The position numbers and the translations under genes were made by a program. A DNA stretch of 64,000 nucleotides from Aphis gossypii. Taxonomy: Eukaryota > Arthropoda > Insecta > Hemiptera > Aphididae. How positions within the stretch are numbered: the first letter of the stretch is position 1; every line of letters begins with the position of its first letter. The DNA is taken from positions 1,240,001 through 1,304,000 of the forward strand of contig NC_065532.1 in NCBI RefSeq assembly GCF_020184175.1, written 5' to 3'. The notes below the pieces were generated by a model. It was given only the letters and a program-made list of their open reading frames with translations. It was not told where the DNA came from and ran no database searches. Shown here one piece after another: positions 1 to 12,700 of this stretch.

Positions 1-1044
1 TATATAAATCATTTGTTAAAAAATAATGACTTTCAAGAGAGATTAAAATGAAGAGGCAGCTAAAACAGGTCCAATAGTTTGTAGTTAACTAACTAGTACG
101 AAACCACTGGGAAAACTCGAAAACTATTTGAAAAACGACGTAGAAAGATATAATAAGCAACTATATAGATTTTATATCATATAGAGAATAGCATCACTAG
201 CATCAGAAGACAGGCCGGATTGAAAGAAATTGGTAAAATGGTCTCAACAACCAAAAACCTAAAAAAAAATTAAATATTTCATTTTCATGTTTTTATTACA
301 CTGGCATATGCCATATTACATTGAACTAAATTGAAATTTAGTTTAGTCGTATAAGACTTAAGTTTTAAAATTAAAATTATTATTAAATTATTTTTTTTAA
401 TTAAATTTTTAACTGGTATTATGATTATAGTGACACATACTTAATTAAGATTCAACTTTCAGGTGACATCTTTTGGATCGTCTAAGATTATCGTTTTAGC
501 AAATGATGAATTACGATATCACAAGAAGTATAATATACGTATATCTACCTAATATCATAAAATAAGGACTTCCAGATCACAACGATTAGAAAAACACGAC
601 CCTAGAGGATCCATTTTTAATAATTTTTTTTTAAATTTAAGCATTATTAAAATTGATTACACAATATTTTTAGTAACTTCTATTTTCACTTTTTTTTTTT
701 TAACTGTGAATTGTGATAAAAGTTAACAAACGACTGTCCTTACTAGCAAGTAGCAAAGAACAAACTAGTAATACTATAGCACAGCAGATTATTATATGAT
801 ATTTTACCTAAATGCATGGCTTTAGATGCCTAAATATCCTAAATTGTAGTATTGTACGATGTCAAGTTTATACATGAGTTATACGCCTATCTTGCTCTGC
901 AAATGAGTCTGTACCTACTAACTTTATTGACATTCATTAATTTTTTGCATACCTATATTTTCCTAGGTATAATAATATAATATTGTCAATGAATAATGTC
1001 ACAAATCCATAAATTTATCCTACCCTATTGAACTCCGACTATCG
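1..1044. other. Non-coding AT-rich DNA, no gene seen
   Basis: No open frame with family resemblance was found on either strand. The stretch is AT-rich with homopolymer runs. It could be intergenic or belong to a transcript outside the window. Confidence 0.5.
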
Positions 1045-1052
1045 GGCGCAGG

Positions 1053-1508
1053 CATAGGCGTGCGCACAAGGAGGGCAGGGTGGGCAGCTGCCCCTCCTGC
1101 GGGCCAAATTTTATCTCCCAAATATAGTTTTTCAAAAAAACATTATGATTTAATTTTATATGAAGAATGGTACTCTAAAGAAATGAAGAGCTAAGATTTA
1201 CTTATTTATATTTTATATTAAATTTGTATACTAATATATTAAAAATAAACTTTGAAGTGTCAATTATTCTATTAAATTTGTAAATAATTAATGGTATATA
1301 AAATAAAATACTTCCATTTCTAATATTGATTGAACTACCTAACTAATAACCAAAATAATATTCAATTATATATTATATAGTACCTACCTATATAATAAAC
1401 TGTATAAAATAGTATAATATTCACTACTGTATAATATAATAATATATAATAATGTGTAATATATTATACATTCTGCCCCCCTGCCAGCAAGGTCTGCGCA
1501 CGCCTATG
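1053..1508. mobile_element. hAT-type MITE, 456 bp, with intact ends and 8-bp TSD
   Basis: The element starts CATAGGCGTGCGCA and ends with the reverse complement TGCGCACGCCTATG. It is flanked by the direct repeat GGCGCAGG (1045-1052 and 1509-1516). Perfect 14-bp inverted ends plus an 8-bp duplication are typical of non-autonomous hAT elements. The interior is AT-rich and has no transposase. A stretch just inside each end is C/G-rich. Confidence 0.85.
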
Positions 1509-1516
1509 GGCGCAGG

Positions 1517-3249
1517 ACTATTATAATTAAGAGGACGTGATACCCACATGATGTGTTGTCTCTATCTTATACAAGCGTAACATAGTTAAAAAATGTTTTG
1601 CGCGGGATAACATTACTACCTCGATATTTATATCAAAATTACCAAAATTTTAAATCTCACTGAGAAGAACTTTACATATGATGTAGCGTTTTTATTTTTT
1701 TGATAATAGCAACCAATAATTTTTAATGATTAAATGAAAAAGTTATATGTTTGAGAACTTTAAGTTTTTTATATTGACAAAATTTTCAATTGTTGAATAA
1801 CGTTGTTTTATTATTTATTCATTTTACTCTGTTAGCTTGACGATTAGCTGAGGAAACAGTGTATCTACATGGATAAAATAAGTTTAATACAATTTATTGA
1901 TACTTTTTAAAATCAAAAATGTTAAATTAAAGTAGATAAAATATACATAATTAGTGGTGAATTTAATTATTGGCTGAATATCTGTACTGCAAACACATAT
2001 CCATTGTCATCGATAAACACTTATTTATTGGACTGCAAAGCATTTAAAAAATTATAAATAGGTATTATATTATATAATAGGAATGTATAAATCAAAACAC
2101 ATGTTGGAATAATTAGGAATAATTTAAAAACATTTTTAAAAAATTAATTGTTTTATTTTTTAACCAACTACCAAATATTGGTAAAAAAAAATCTATAATT
2201 AATTATTCGTTTAGCGTCAATCTTATACATATACGAAATATACATAACATTTCATAAAAATAGAACAAAATTAGTTTTAATATTTAACGTATTTAAATTT
2301 AATAAATCCGGTCACGGCAAAATTTTTTATGTCTGCTTTCTCTCCCACCATGATGCACCAAGTACGTTATTACAAGATTTGTAACAATTTAGGGGTAAAA
2401 TATTATATATCTTGAAGTGTTTGTTACCATGTTGATTCTAATTAATTAATTATACCACTAATGATTCGGTTTGTTTATGAAACTATACAAATTAACTATA
2501 CAACATTTCATTACAGCAATATAGAAGTAAACTTATGAAAATTTAAAAAAAAACAATTAACTCATAATGCAATATTATGATTTTTAAAATAATTTATAAT
2601 TTAAAGGCAACAAAAACATCAAACAATACTTGTTTCTAAAATTAGGCAAAAAAAAAAAAAAATAATAAAATAAAATAAATAAATAATATCAATAACTTAA
2701 AGTAAATTGATTACTTACAAATGATTAGTCATCAATGTAAAATACTTGATTACAAAATTTTAAGAATTATGATACATACAGTAATTCTAAACAACCATTC
2801 GGAGTTCTTTGGCAGTTTTGAACCCCCCTCCCAAACAAAAAATAAAATAAAATATATTTTTAGATAAAAATAAAGCTTTTAAAATGATTTCTGTACAATA
2901 AAATTTCATCTAAATTAAGAGAAACATTCTACTAAAAAAAATTATATTAAAATTCACACAATTCAAAAATAAGTCCATAACAGGGAAATATTGGACGATA
3001 TATTTTTTTGTCGTAAATTACATTATAATCATTGTTATTTACAATAATATTATCATTTATTATACCGTTCATTACAGTCATATAGACTTGTGCATAATAC
3101 AATTTAAACATATTAAAAAAAGGCAATATATATTTATTTTTAGAGTTCTGCTACTACTAATGTAATCAGTTTTAATCAAATAAATATAAGTTCACATTAT
3201 ATATAAATATATAAATTTATGTATATGAATATATTATAAATTAAATAAA
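1517..3249. other. Non-coding; 3' flank and poly(A) signals of the ear gene
   Basis: No coding sequence is seen. On the minus strand an AATAAA (TTTATT on plus, 3133-3138) lies about 115 nt past the ear stop codon and is a plausible polyadenylation signal. The rest is AT-rich simple sequence with several poly-A/poly-T runs. Confidence 0.45.
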
Positions 3250-6200
3250 CTAAGTTATAAGTTCTTGTAATTTTTTCACAGTAGTTTCATTCAAAGCACA
3301 GAGGTCAAAATCAAATGTTTTTGTAGTTATTTCATAATGACCAGTTTCAGCTATTACAGTAACTACCCTTTGAAGATCTTCATCTTCTAACATCATTATT
3401 TTGTGTTGGAGATGTTTTAATGAGTTTATATATTCATCAGTAAATTTATTGTTACTATGTGACGGTGATGGCGATCTTGAAATGTCTGAACATGTTTCTT
3501 GAACATGTTCAGAAATCTCCAGTCGGCTGGTTTTTGGTTTTGTTTCTTCTGTGTCACGTTCCTTCTTTTTCCGTTTTTTCTTTTTTATAAAATTATTGTC
3601 GGGAGAAAGTTTCTTTTTGGGTGGTTCTGGTTCTTTAAGTTTTGGTGGTTCTGGTGGTTGATAAGGTGGCTCACTATCCTCAGAGAGAAATTCTTCTTCA
3701 GATAGCTCAGGTTCATGAACTCTTGAAGAATTAGCTTTTGGTGGCGGCAAAGTCTCTAGGATTTCTTCCTTAATTTTTGGAAATTCTTCTACTAAAGTAG
3801 TAGTTTGAGGTATATCAAGGTGTTTATACGAAGGTTCTTGTTCAACAAAACTGGATTTTTCTTCTTTTTTGATTAATTTTTCTTCTTTATCTCTCTTATC
3901 TCTTTTCTTGTGCTCCTTGTGACTTTTATGAGGTTTAGATGATTTTTCAGATTTTTCTATTTTTTTATCAGACTTAATTTTAATTGATTCGGGCGAACTT
4001 TTATGTTTCTTTTTTTCTTGATCATTAAATTCAGTTTTTATATCTTGTTTAATAGTTTTGGTTTCATGATATGATTTTTCCTCTTTGTGAGACTTATCTT
4101 TATTTTTCTCCTTTACTTTATCTTCACGTTTACTTTTATCCTTAAATTCTTTCTTTTCTAATTTAGAGTCATTTGACTTCTCTTTAATTTTTTCATGATG
4201 AGTAGACTCTTTTTTTTCAGGTTTAGAACTACTTTGTTTGAGAGACTTTGATTTTTCAGAACTTTCTTTAGTTTTTTCTTTTTTATCTTTATCTTTTTTT
4301 ATCTTATCTATTGATAATTCTTTCAACTTTTTTTTCTCTTTATCTCTTTCTTTATCTTTATCTTTCTTATCTTCTTTATTATGTGGGCTACTTTTAATTT
4401 TAACTTGTGATTTGTCTGAGGATGAAAGTTTTTGTGATGTTGATTTTGATGTAGTCAATGGTAACTTTGAAGGTTGTATCGGAGACCCAAAAAGTGTGGC
4501 AAAAGTATTATTTAGTTTTATATCTTCTTTTTTATTTTTTTTTGGTGGAGGTGATGGCAATCGATTAGTATTAGTAATTGATTTTTGTTTTGATATGGCA
4601 GAACTTGAATTGGAGTTTTTTGCTTCAGTTCCATCGTGTGATAAGACACTAGTCTAAAACATTAATATACTTATTAATTAGGTATGACAAAGTAAAATCA
4701 TTGAATCATATATGATGTTGTTGGTTGCTATTACTGGCTATACAAAAACATAAGAAAATAACCGAATAACAATCAATAAATATAACATTACAACTTCAAC
4801 AGTCAGAAAAAAAGTTCAAAAGCAGATTAAAATAAATAATTTTAATGATTAGACAATATGAGCTCATTAACAGGGCTCAAAAGGTTCTTCCAAATACATA
4901 TCTTTTTTGTAATAAAACATCAAAAGTGAAATACCCAAATTGTTTTACACTTGCTTAATATGGTATAAAAAATTGTATTTACTGATTTTGGTATATTTAC
5001 AATTTTTATTGTTATTATAGGTGTATTGTAAGGTTTGGTGAGGTAAACTATAAACAAAATTATTTTGATAAAGCATAATTCTATTTGTTTCCAATCATTG
5101 GTAATTTTTAAAATTATGCCAGATGGTATCAAACTATTAATCAAAGAATATAAAATTTGTAAAGTTAAAAAAAATCTTCCAATTTTTAATGTTATTTATT
5201 TCCCTTATATTGGTGTTTTTTACTACAACACTAAAAATGAACTTTATATTGAAATAACTTTCGAGCCTTGTTAAAATAACCACTTGATTTTATAAGTTAT
5301 ATCAAAAGCTATAAAAAATACTTTTTATAAATGTACACTAGTTTATTATATTAACATTAAAATGGACTAAAATCTGAAAATTAGTATTTTTTTAGTTTAG
5401 ATGTAAAGCATATTGGATAAATAAATATACGCAGTATGTTCATGCTTAGAGGTACCATTAAATATTTTAGTTTGATGACCTTATATTGAAATGGGGTTCT
5501 TATTGGAGGAAAAATATCACTTAAATACACAATTTCAATTAAATTTTAAATTATTAACACTTTTGAATAAACAGGTATTTAACAGTATGGGAGATATTAT
5601 TTCAATTTTCAATAAGTTGAATTTAGTTTAAATTCCGTTAAAAACAAATTATTTGTAAACATTTAATTTCACATGCCAATTTTGTAACTAGAAAAAAAAT
5701 ACTTTCAAACTGAAATATTTAGTGGTACCTTTTACCGTGATCACACTGTATATAATATAAATACATATTTATGGATCAAAAATAATTTGTCTTGTTATTC
5801 AAATAAAAATTATAAAATAATTTATAGATAATTAAATATTTATGGTAAACATATAATAGTGATTACTAATTAATAATTATATTAAGTAGGTAAAAAAAAA
5901 GTTTACTTACTCCTCCGCCTTTGATAAGCTTTCGCCTGAAATCTTCTGAAGGGTTAAATACATAGGTTTCTCTAGTCACTTTAGAAATAGGTGGAGTACC
6001 ACGGTCATTAAGGCACAATTCATAATTAAATCTAATTTTTCTTGGTTCATCTTTATTATTTTTTACATAGATGTCAATAGGTAACGGAAAACCAGCATAT
6101 CCTGATTCTTTCACAACATATGGTGGTTCCTTAATTACTGAAAACAAATATCAAACAATTATTAACTAAGATTAAATTAAAAGTAATAATACTACTGTAT

Positions 6201-7986
6201 AAAAATAAATAGATACATATTAAAATTATTGATTTCTATAATATAATAATTTGGATACTATTCAATTGGGATATCATACATATTAAAAAAAAAAAATTGT
6301 GGTTTACCTATTTCGTTATACAATAACAGTATTGGCAGAAGGTATTACAATTTAAATTTTTTTAATTTTAATGTTCTACAAACACCATTTTAACAATTTA
6401 AAGTAATGATATCTTAAATTTTGTTAATGTTTGATTATATTTGAATTTGATTATATAAGAGTAGGTGTTAATTACATAATAATTGTTACATTAAGTTGAA
6501 CTACTGTTTATTTAAACAATAATTTTAAATGGTATACTAGTAATTGCTTGATATTGTTTTAATAAATAAGTATTATAATAACAACTAATTTGCTTTGTTT
6601 TAATAATTTTTAATGATTGATTCCCCAATCTGTGAGTACTGAGTACAGAGTAATATAGATCACAAGTTATATTGTTGAGAAATACCAAAAGCCAAGATTT
6701 GTAGATGGGGTAACAACAGTGCATGATTATGGATTAACAGCAGTCATATAAATAGAGAAACTTGATGTATAATTTTAAACTACTAAACAAGAAAACCTAT
6801 TATATTTTATTATTTTTTTAGTTTGTTTTATTTTATTTCATCTTATATTCTATAAATTTACCTATTAAAGTTATTAAATTTAAATTTAAATATGTTTTTG
6901 TAATTTTCAAGTTGAGTGTCAAATAAATAATTTTAATACTGTAACCTAGTTTTCAATATTTATTAGTAATTTAGAGTACTGATTGAATTAATTGTTTCTA
7001 ATATAACAGTAAATACATAACATGCATCAACAGCACCAGATAGGCAAGGTACCAGATTAGTAAGTTATAAGATTTCAGATACGGCTATCATATGGCTTAA
7101 TGATTTAATTTTCTACTAGTGTATGTACTAATTTATCATTGTTATGAAAAAAATAAAATTTACGATCAGTCATAATCAGCTCATATTATAAATGGTCCAC
7201 CTAGATTTTCTAAGTAGCTTGCCATCTTAATCTGGGCCTTAGAAAATAATTAAATTAAATTACAACAATAATATATTTTATCTGGAAAAACTAGTTTAGT
7301 TTTAAAATATTTATTATTTTAGTATACATATTGTTCATATGAAAAAATTTAAAAACTATTTTAACTACATACTTATGGAAAAATACTCCATGTGTTATTC
7401 AACAATAAAATATAATAGGAGAAATAAAATAATATGAAGCAATAGTCTATTCAAGACTAAGATATTCATTTAAGGAAAAAACACTTGCCTCTTTTAGGAT
7501 TTGGAAATGTTTCATGTAAATGGAACACAACCTTGTCAACAAAGTAATGTATATCTGTGTTATCAGCACCACGAACAAACAATTCCCAGTCATGAGTGAA
7601 TCCCTCTGGTGTTCGTTTGTTTCTAACAGACGCCTCATGACCAATTTCAAATATCACTTTAACGAACTGTAAAAAAAACAATTATAAATATAATGAAGAT
7701 AATATATAAAATCCATGAGTTTAAAACTAGCACCATTTCAAAATGTAATAAGTCGTTGCCTTTGTAAACTAAGACTGACTAAGTAGTGTTGTGCCATCGG
7801 TACAGTAAATACGATAATAATGATGATAGCCGACATTTACACCATTGTCAAAAAAGCAAACAATCTGCTACATGGGATTGAGTAAATTAACCCACTACCT
7901 GTAGGGAGCCAAAAACTTGACTGGTGAAGAGACTGAAAAAAAATACTCACTGGAAATGCCATCATGGACTCATCATCTGGAATCAT
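3250..7986 (-). CDS. ear: ENL/AF9-family YEATS-domain protein (ear / MLLT1-MLLT3 orthologue)
   Basis: Four coding exons on the minus strand: 7986-7951, 7666-7489, 6137-5911 and 4653-3250, joining in frame to 614 aa. Residues about 13-145 are a YEATS domain, the acyl-lysine histone reader. EGFTHDW, HETFPNPKR and ESGYAGF are all present, as expected for the aromatic cage. Residues 148-550 are a long low-complexity K/E/S/D-rich, nuclear-type linker. The last 60 residues (from DEYINSLKHLQHK to KKLQELIT) match the ANC1-homology domain that in this family binds AF4/AFF and DOT1L. The protein should therefore act in the super elongation complex on chromatin. Start: the in-frame ATG at 7986-7984 gives MIPDDESMMAFP before FVKVIFEIGHEA; a later ATG-ATG (MMAFP) is an alternative. 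Intron 2 has a GC donor. The gene is divergent from pasha. Confidence 0.9.
7483..7488 (-). other. GC-type 5' splice site of ear intron 2
   Basis: On the minus strand exon 2 ends ...AAAAGAG and the intron begins GCAAGT instead of GTAAGT. Exon 3 starts at 6137 after TTTTCAG, and the join G|TA restores the frame (PKR-VIKEPPY). The rest of the donor is a perfect consensus, as is usual for GC-AG introns. Confidence 0.8.
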
Positions 7987-9739
7987 CTGGAATCATCGTA
8001 ACCGTACCAGCGGGTGGTTATTTGAAAAACTCTAGTAATAGTTGATGTTTGAAGAGATCCACGATAATCCGGTTGGCAGCGAGAAATGTTGGCTGGTCTT
8101 CCGTAAAAATAATATTACAGGATGAGGACAATATCAATATAATTTTTTCGCTCAAGAACAGAACGAATAATCGAAAATCCAAACGACAGACGAGCGCGTA
8201 TAAGATAACAGACGTCGTAATATTATATTATTATCTACTTTCCAAATAAAAACACTCTTCCTGCACGCACGCACGTAAATAAATCAGAAACGAAAACAAC
8301 AAACAGCTGATCATCCAGGCGGGCCACAACTCGCACAATTACTCGGGAAAATACCGTCATGATGATTGTAATTTGTAAATAATTATTGTAATTTGTAATT
8401 TATATTCATTATTCAGTCTTTTATCGGACTTTGATCATTTGCTCGTATTTATTTTATTTTTTGTCTAATGTTTAAAATGTACTATTTAGTATTTACTATT
8501 ACTACTAATTTTATTTATAATAATAATATTTATTTCAATAATTAAATATACCATATAGTAATAACTAACATTTTGGTTGCATTCTGAGGGGCAAAACTTA
8601 GTGAGACTAGAGTAACGTTATTTTCTTAACTACTTTTAAAAGTTTGAACTTTTGAAGGTAAAGTTTTTGTGGCCTTTGTACTTTGTAGTTGAATTAGTCT
8701 ACAATTCGCTGTCATTGGTACTCATTATTGTCTGTGGACAGAGCTGTGTTATACTTTTGTCTTTTACATTATACAATAATAATTACTAATTAGCATACTT
8801 AGTAATTGAGACAAAATTTAGTGTTCTGAGGCGCGGGTATCCTTCCCTAACAGTACATAACCGTGGTAATAGTGAGATAGTAGTAACTACTACAACCCCG
8901 GTCGTATATAAGGTTAGGTTAGGTCCCCCCAGACATTACCATGGCTAAATATATATATATAAAAAATATATATATTTAGCCATGGACATTACATTGTGGG
9001 CTGTGGTAACGTCTGGTTAGCATATGAGTTGTTGATTGGTGTTATCTTAATTTTTAGTTTAGACTTCAACAACTTATATTTTGTAGTTCGCATTTGTACA
9101 CGAAATTTATTATTTAAACATTTTAAACCGCCTATTGCTGATCAACATTTTTTTAATAGACACTAACAAGACTGAGTAAACTAGTGAGTACCTATTGGCT
9201 ACTACCTGTTTACCTATAGTATACTTCTCATATATACGGTATACAGACATTAATCTAAAATCTTAATCATGAACTTCCTATAATAGTATTAATAGTTATA
9301 AAAATTATCAAGTTTCACTGTAAATGTTGAATAACTAATAACTTATATTAAGTTAAGAAGTTATTATTAATTCTATTGTATAATTCTATTTACAGTTTCC
9401 GTAATTTTCCTACGTAATTAGTTTAGTATCGTACTAATTGGTATTAACAGTTAACAGTACGTATAACCATCTATCACCGTACCACTGTTCATAGTAGAAA
9501 ATTAAAATATTAACACTTTATTTAGTATTAATTTGTTGTGTGTCTAGTCTTAAGGTAGGTGTCTGTACGTCGTGCGTCAACTATCGTTTGTACTGTGCAA
9601 TAATTTTTATATCGCAGCTAATCTTAGTTAACGCTGTCGTATTGACACCTTTCGTACATACGATAAGTTTGCTGACAATTTCACTACTGCCACAATCTGT
9701 GAAATACTACTGGTAATCCGTTATCTATCTTGCTCACTG
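7987..9739. promoter_or_regulatory. Divergent intergenic region between ear and pasha
   Basis: This 1.75-kb stretch separates the head-to-head starts of ear (minus) and pasha (plus), so it should hold both promoters and 5' leaders. I see no clear TATA box tied to either gene. The 8049-8340 part is less AT-rich than its surroundings and is a reasonable site for the ear promoter. A TTAGG dimer (8909-8920) and a small palindrome (8940-8984) lie inside. Transcription start sites cannot be fixed from sequence. Confidence 0.5.
8932..8992. repeat. 45-bp perfect palindrome flanked by 8-bp direct repeats
   Basis: GACATTAC occurs at 8932-8939 and again at 8985-8992. Between them is a palindrome that starts CATGGCTAAATATATA and ends with its reverse complement TATATATTTAGCCATG around a short A-rich centre. 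The direct repeats look like a hAT-length target duplication around a miniature palindromic insertion. If transcribed, it folds into a roughly 20-bp stem. Confidence 0.7.
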
Positions 9740-12700
9740 ATGATGTCTGAAAACAACAGTTCTAGTTCCAGAGAAGAAAATACAAATATTGAATCCGTGT
9801 CAAATATACGTGATTGTGATGATCAGCAGCAGGTACCTGTAATACTTATTTTTTATTGCTTCATCCCAGTGGTGTGTTTAAAAATATTTTGAACAAATCA
9901 AAATATACTAATATTTTTAGTTAACTGATAATTCATATTTTTAAAAAAGATATAATAGCTTACCATAAAGTATCTAACTGCTCCATTTATTTCCATAAAT
10001 ATTAGTCAGTACTTGTGCATTATCGCGACTACCTTGATGTCAAACGCATGGCATGCAATTCACGTCTTTTTAATACGTTTATAATAATACAAAACTACCC
10101 AAAGCTAATGGCAATATCTTTATTGATAATGTTGTTAGCAAATTATGGGCTATGGGCATCGTTTTTTTAACCCTATGACCTACCGTAGGTGGTGTTCCAT
10201 AGCATATTGAGGGATATTTTTGTTTTGAATGTCCGAGCGAGAGATTGGCAATGCTGGTCCCTAATTATCCCTAATAGAATTAGAAATAGAATTCACTTGC
10301 AAAATGCAAATTAGAGTGGGACACACCGTTGCTATAATCCATAATATGTGGTAGTCACGATAACACACAAGTACCTAGTAGTCTTCTGTTAATAGGTATA
10401 ATAATATAATATTAATAATTGATATTTTGACATCTTTCAATATCTATTTAGTCGTATACACTTAACTTATTGTTAATATATTGATGGTTTTATTTAGGCT
10501 ACAATTTCTACTGAAAATGTAACTGTGAAGCTTGAATATCAAAACAGTGAAGTAACTATTGATGAATCTATTACATATGGTAAATTTAAACTTGCTTAAA
10601 TTAACGTTTACTTATGACCATTAGCAATATTTAAATATTTTAGAGTTAGATGAAGATGGATGTATTGATGACGATTTACCAGAAGGATGGATAAAATGTA
10701 AACATGACAGTGGCATGCCAGTTTATTTAAATGAAGAAATGAAAGTTTGTTCATTTTCTAAACCATATTTTCTTGGGGTCAACAGCCTCAAGGTAAGAAT
10801 TAACATTTTAATATTATATATAAAATATAAACAAATCTAATGTATTTTTTTTATTTTTATAGAACCATAAAATTCCGGTAGCTAATATTCCTTGTTTAAA
10901 TTATAAACTACAATTAGAACAAATGAATGCAGAAAGTAACGGAGAGTTAAACAGTAATACTTTACAATAAATATCTATTTATCTGAGTCATCTATATTGT
11001 TTTTAAAATTATTCTTTAGGATGCCCCGTAACATTAAGCCATGAACAGTATCGAGAATATTGCAGTAAACTATTCAAATTCAAAAATATTAAATTTATGA
11101 GATTTAGGTGGAGAAATTATTTTATTATTAAAATTATAGAATGTTAGTATAGTAATTTATCTTGTTTAGTTCTTGGGATAAACGACGTGAATATATTAGA
11201 ATGGTAAAAGCTGATCGAAGACGTAAAGATCTTCCAAAATTAAAAGATAAATCTCATTTAATGTCTTTTCCAGTTCAAGAACATGATGGTGAGTAAATTA
11301 AAAATAACAATTTTTAATATTTATAACTAAATTCTAGATATATTGATTAATAGTTCTTGTACAATTATTTGATTTATAAAGTGTACCTGTATGGCTATTT
11401 CCAAAATTATAAATTCTGCTGTTATACATTATCTATTTTTTTTTTAATTATATTTATGACATGATCAATCATTTACATTAAAATAATTGTGAAAACGATA
11501 TAAGACTAATAATAATGGCTTCTTATTTCATTTTTTAAAATAAATTTTGTATAATAACATGGAACATGTAGATGCTCCTCTTCTTTCTCTACCTAGTGAA
11601 GTCTAAAGTTCTTTTTTACTCAATACTCCGGCCAGTGAAAAAATGCCACTTGTTGACACATTTAAATGAATGAGCTGTGCAGTTTCATGAGCAAATTTCT
11701 CCCATTTTAATATCTACTCATACCATAAATTCCTCCACTCACTACACGGTTACAGTGGCTAGTGTTTGGGCAGGTTTAGTGATGAGAAATGTGTGAGAAT
11801 GGACGAGTTTTGGTTGCCACCCAATAGTGTTCTCTTGCTGGCTGGCGTATGGGTCTTATTCTTTTATTTTTGTTCCATTTCATGACACCAATTATAGTAG
11901 AAATATTCTTATTCACCACATAAAAGCGTATTTATGAGAGACAAAAAGTCAAGCTCTTGGAAAAAAAAGTGACTCAATCAGTTCAAATTTGTATTATATT
12001 AGTTTCATTTGTTATCAATTCTTTGTTATTATATTATATACTACAGATATCAATCATGTAAAATGGATATTTCTTCGTTTCTAAAAAATATAGGTGTCTT
12101 GAGTTAAAAATTAGTTGTTCCCCTTGATTATTAAAGTTTGGACACATCTGTGATTCACTGTCTAATACTTATGGATAATGAGTACCTTATTTATCTTAAA
12201 TTATAAATAATATATTTCTTTATTACCACCATTTATTGTATTATAGATGCATATTATTTGTTTTTGTTTGTATAATAGTTGTGTTAAATTCATTATTAAG
12301 TAATAAGTTCAATTATGAATAATTATTACTATAAAATATCCTACACTATTCAATTGGAAACCAAGCTCATTGTTGTATATAAATGAATATTATACTGCAT
12401 AATTATCTGTGAATCTGAAAATAGTTTATTATTTTGTTTAAGCGTAACGGCTAGACGATTTACAGATATTTATACAATATAATATTCATTAATAATAATT
12501 ATTATTATTACTTACACTTAATATTGTCTGTTTTTTTTTTTACTGATAGAATATACAATTGATTATGGTAAAATTATGACCTCGCTGTTAAGTGTTTGAT
12601 AATTAATAATAGTTGTATAAATACAATATGGATGTCATGTAGGAACAAAATAATTGGGGTTAATTCTCTTTGAGTCAAATTTAAAAAATTTTTACATTGA

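Noticed and set aside
3499..4657. Plus-strand ORFs opposite the last ear exon
   Set aside because: They are hydrophobic antisense shadows (F/L/S-rich) of the lysine/glutamate-rich ear linker.
8049..8249. Short plus-strand ORF near the ear promoter
   Set aside because: It lies antisense to the ear 5' region with no recognisable protein.
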